From: Flavobacteriales bacterium UBA1993
GTDB lineage: Bacteria; Bacteroidota; Bacteroidia; Flavobacteriales_G; Salibacteraceae
NCBI GenBank assembly: GCA_002336485.1
Contig: DDCZ01000059.1
Coordinates: 1 to 14,481, forward strand
Direction of reading: 5' to 3'
Length of the DNA stretch: 14,481 bases
A model generated the notes under the pieces. That model saw only the letters and a program-made list of their open reading frames with translations. It searched no databases and was not told the origin of the DNA. Positions 12,766-14,481 of this stretch are shown in pieces (position 1 is the stretch's first letter; each line of letters starts with the position of its first letter). The translations under genes were made by a program, and so were the position numbers.

Positions 12766-14481
12766 TTACTTCTTTGATTTAGAACCGCCTTTTTCGGCTT
12801 CTTCCATTTCACTCTTAAGAGAGGATAATACGTCAAGGTCTCCAAGTGTAGTTTTCTCCATTGAATCGTTAATCTTCTTAACGGCTCTTCGGTCTCCACC
12901 ACCTTTCTTAGCAGCACCACCAGACTTACGCTTATCAGCCACATCGTCGTCTCCGTGTGTTGCTTCAAACGTTTTGGTGTGTGATACGATGATCTTTTTA
13001 GAATCCTTGTTAAACTCAATAATCATGAAGTCTAATGTTTCTTCAGCTGCTGCCTTAGCTCCATCTGCTTTGCCCAAGTGTCGACTTGGTGCAAATCCTT
13101 CAACTCCATAAGGTAAGTTCACAACGCCACCTTTGTCATTGCGCTGAATGATCGTTCCTTGGTGTACGCTTCCGATCTTAAAGACCGTTTCGAATACATC
13201 CCATGGATTCTCTTCCAATTGCTTGTGACCAAGGCTAAGTCTTCTGTTTTCCTTGTCGATTTCAAGAACAACTGCCTCCATATCAGAGCCGGCTTTCGTG
13301 AATTCAGATGGGTGGTTGATTTTCTTGCTCCAACTCAAGTCTGAGATATGGATCAAGCCATCAATTCCTTCTTCAAGTTCAACAAACACTCCAAAGTTGC
13401 TCAAGTTCGTCACACGACCTGTGTGCTTACTTTGAACAGGGTAGCGCTTCTCAATATCATCCCATGGATCGGTTGTCAGTTGACGCGTACTTAAGCTAAG
13501 CTTACGCTCTTCTCTGTCGATGGCTATCACTTTCGCTTCTACCTCATCTCCAACTTTGAAGAATTGATCGGCAGTTCGCAAGTGTTGTGACCAGCTCATT
13601 TCAGATACGTGAATAAGTCCTTCAACTCCAGGAGCAACTTCTACAAATGCGCCATAGTCTGCAAGAACAACAACTTTACCCTTAATGGTATCGTTATCTT
13701 TCATTTCAGTATCCAATGCATCCCACGGATGAGATTGAAGTTGCTTCACACCAAGTGCAATTCGCTTCTTATCGTCATCGAAGTCAAGGATAACAACGTT
13801 GAGTGTTTGATCAAGTTCAACAACCTCTTCAGGATGATTGATTCTACCCCAACTAAGATCTGTAATGTGGATAAGACCATCAACTCCACCAAGGTCAATA
13901 AAGACTCCGTATGATGTAATGTTCTTGACAGTACCTTCCAATACTTGTCCTTTCTCCAATTTCTGCATAATCTCAACCTTCTGTTGTTCGATCTCTGCTT
14001 CAATAAGTGCTTTGTGTGATACTACTACGTTCTTAAACTCATTGTTGATTTTCACAACCTTGAATTCCATGTCTTTTCCAACATACACGTCGTAGTCACG
14101 AATTGGCTTAACGTCAATTTGTGAACCTGGAAGGAATGCTTCAAGGCCAAATACATCAACGATCAATCCTCCTTTAGTTCGGCACTTAACGTGACCACGG
14201 ATAATTGTGTCGTGTTCTTTGGCGTCGTTCACACGTTCCCAAGCACGCATCATACGCGCCTTCTTGTGCGATAGAACTAGCTGTCCGTTCGCATCTTCAG
14301 TTTTCTCAACATAAACCTCAACTTGATCTCCAATTTTTAAATCAGGATTGTGCCGAAATTCTGGTGCTGGAATCACACCCTCACTCTTGTAACCAATATT
14401 CACAACAACTTCACGACTTGTCATCGCTACTATATGTCCGTCAATAACAGTATGCTCGGTGATCGATGTAAGTGTTTCGTC
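12766..14481 (-). CDS. rpsA: 30S ribosomal protein S1 (5' end beyond window)
   Basis: The frame is open to the right edge and gives 571 residues, lacking only the protein's N-terminal part. It has six S1 (OB-fold) RNA-binding domains, at about residues 10-74, 92-161, 178-247, 264-333, 351-420 and 436-503 of the visible part. Domains 3-5 carry the typical GVFIDLGGVDGLIHITDLSW type signature, and PWD appears after each. S1 binds mRNA on the 30S subunit and helps start translation; this matters in Bacteroidota, which rarely use Shine-Dalgarno pairing. The visible start residues DETLTSITEHTVIDGHIVAM are the beginning of domain 1, and the in-frame ATG at 14424 is internal, not the true start. After domain 6 there is a basic, glycine-rich tail, then TLGDLDVLSSLK. 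An intrinsic terminator follows. Confidence 0.96.
   Translation of the reverse strand, partial: DETLTSITEHTVIDGHIVAMTSREVVVNIGYKSEGVIPAPEFRHNPDLKIGDQVEVYVEKTEDANGQLVLSHKKARMMRAWERVNDAKEHDTIIRGHVKCRTKGGLIVDVFGLEAFLPGSQIDVKPIRDYDVYVGKDMEFKVVKINNEFKNVVVSHKALIEAEIEQQKVEIMQKLEKGQVLEGTVKNITSYGVFIDLGGVDGLIHITDLSWGRINHPEEVVELDQTLNVVILDFDDDKKRIALGVKQLQSHPWDALDTEMKDNDTIKGKVVVLADYGAFVEVAPGVEGLIHVSEMSWSQHLRTADQFFKVGDEVEAKVIAIDREERKLSLSTRQLTTDPWDDIEKRYPVQSKHTGRVTNLSNFGVFVELEEGIDGLIHISDLSWSKKINHPSEFTKAGSDMEAVVLEIDKENRRLSLGHKQLEENPWDVFETVFKIGSVHQGTIIQRNDKGGVVNLPYGVEGFAPSRHLGKADGAKAAAEETLDFMIIEFNKDSKKIIVSHTKTFEATHGDDDVADKRKSGGAAKKGGGDRRAVKKINDSMEKTTLGDLDVLSSLKSEMEEAEKGGSKSKK

Noticed and set aside
14422..14424. 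ATG at 14424 as the start of rpsA
   Set aside because: The frame stays open to the edge and the residues before it are the start of the first S1 domain, so the true start is outside the window.

Overview
This window reads as a chromosomal segment of a Bacteroidota bacterium, most likely a member of the Flavobacteriales. Four things point there: a C-terminal type IX secretion (T9SS) sorting domain, promoter-like TAnnTTTG boxes with no Shine-Dalgarno sequences, the linked pyrR-pyrB pair, and proteins (DapD, PyrB, RNase Z, S1, pRiA4b ORF-3 family) whose wording is that of flavobacterial homologues. Gene density is high and composition looks even. I see no insertion sequence, integrase, CRISPR array, rRNA or complete tRNA. 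No stretch longer than 300 bases lacks a gene; the largest gap is 183 bp (595-777).

Layout. Positions 1-594 (minus) hold the first 198 residues of a large secreted, adhesin-like protein that runs off the left edge. Divergent from it, a tight plus-strand operon (778-5988) carries dapD, a family 9 glycosyltransferase, a Sua5/YrdC protein, a CCA-adding enzyme, a pRiA4b ORF-3 family protein and miaA, with junctions from a 14-bp overlap to a 3-bp gap. Three of the six concern tRNA maturation (t6A37 precursor, CCA end, i6A37). Positions 6037-8408 hold small envelope and accessory genes: a secreted MORN-repeat protein, two divergent lipoproteins and a small TPR protein.

From 8398 to the right edge every gene is on the minus strand. 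In transcription order: rpsA (5' end beyond the window), a clear intrinsic terminator, pyrR-pyrB, then STAS protein - T9SS protein - rnz, and a LuxR/NarL-type regulator with a degenerate receiver domain. RNase Z adds a fourth tRNA-maturation enzyme to the window.

Most genes are housekeeping. The points most worth a second look are the pRiA4b ORF-3 protein inside the tRNA-maturation operon, the pseudo-receiver regulator, the unusual active-site motif of the YrdC protein, the tandem alpha/beta-barrel lipoprotein, and the secreted T9SS protein placed between the STAS and RNase Z genes. No obviously new multi-gene defence or biosynthetic system is visible.
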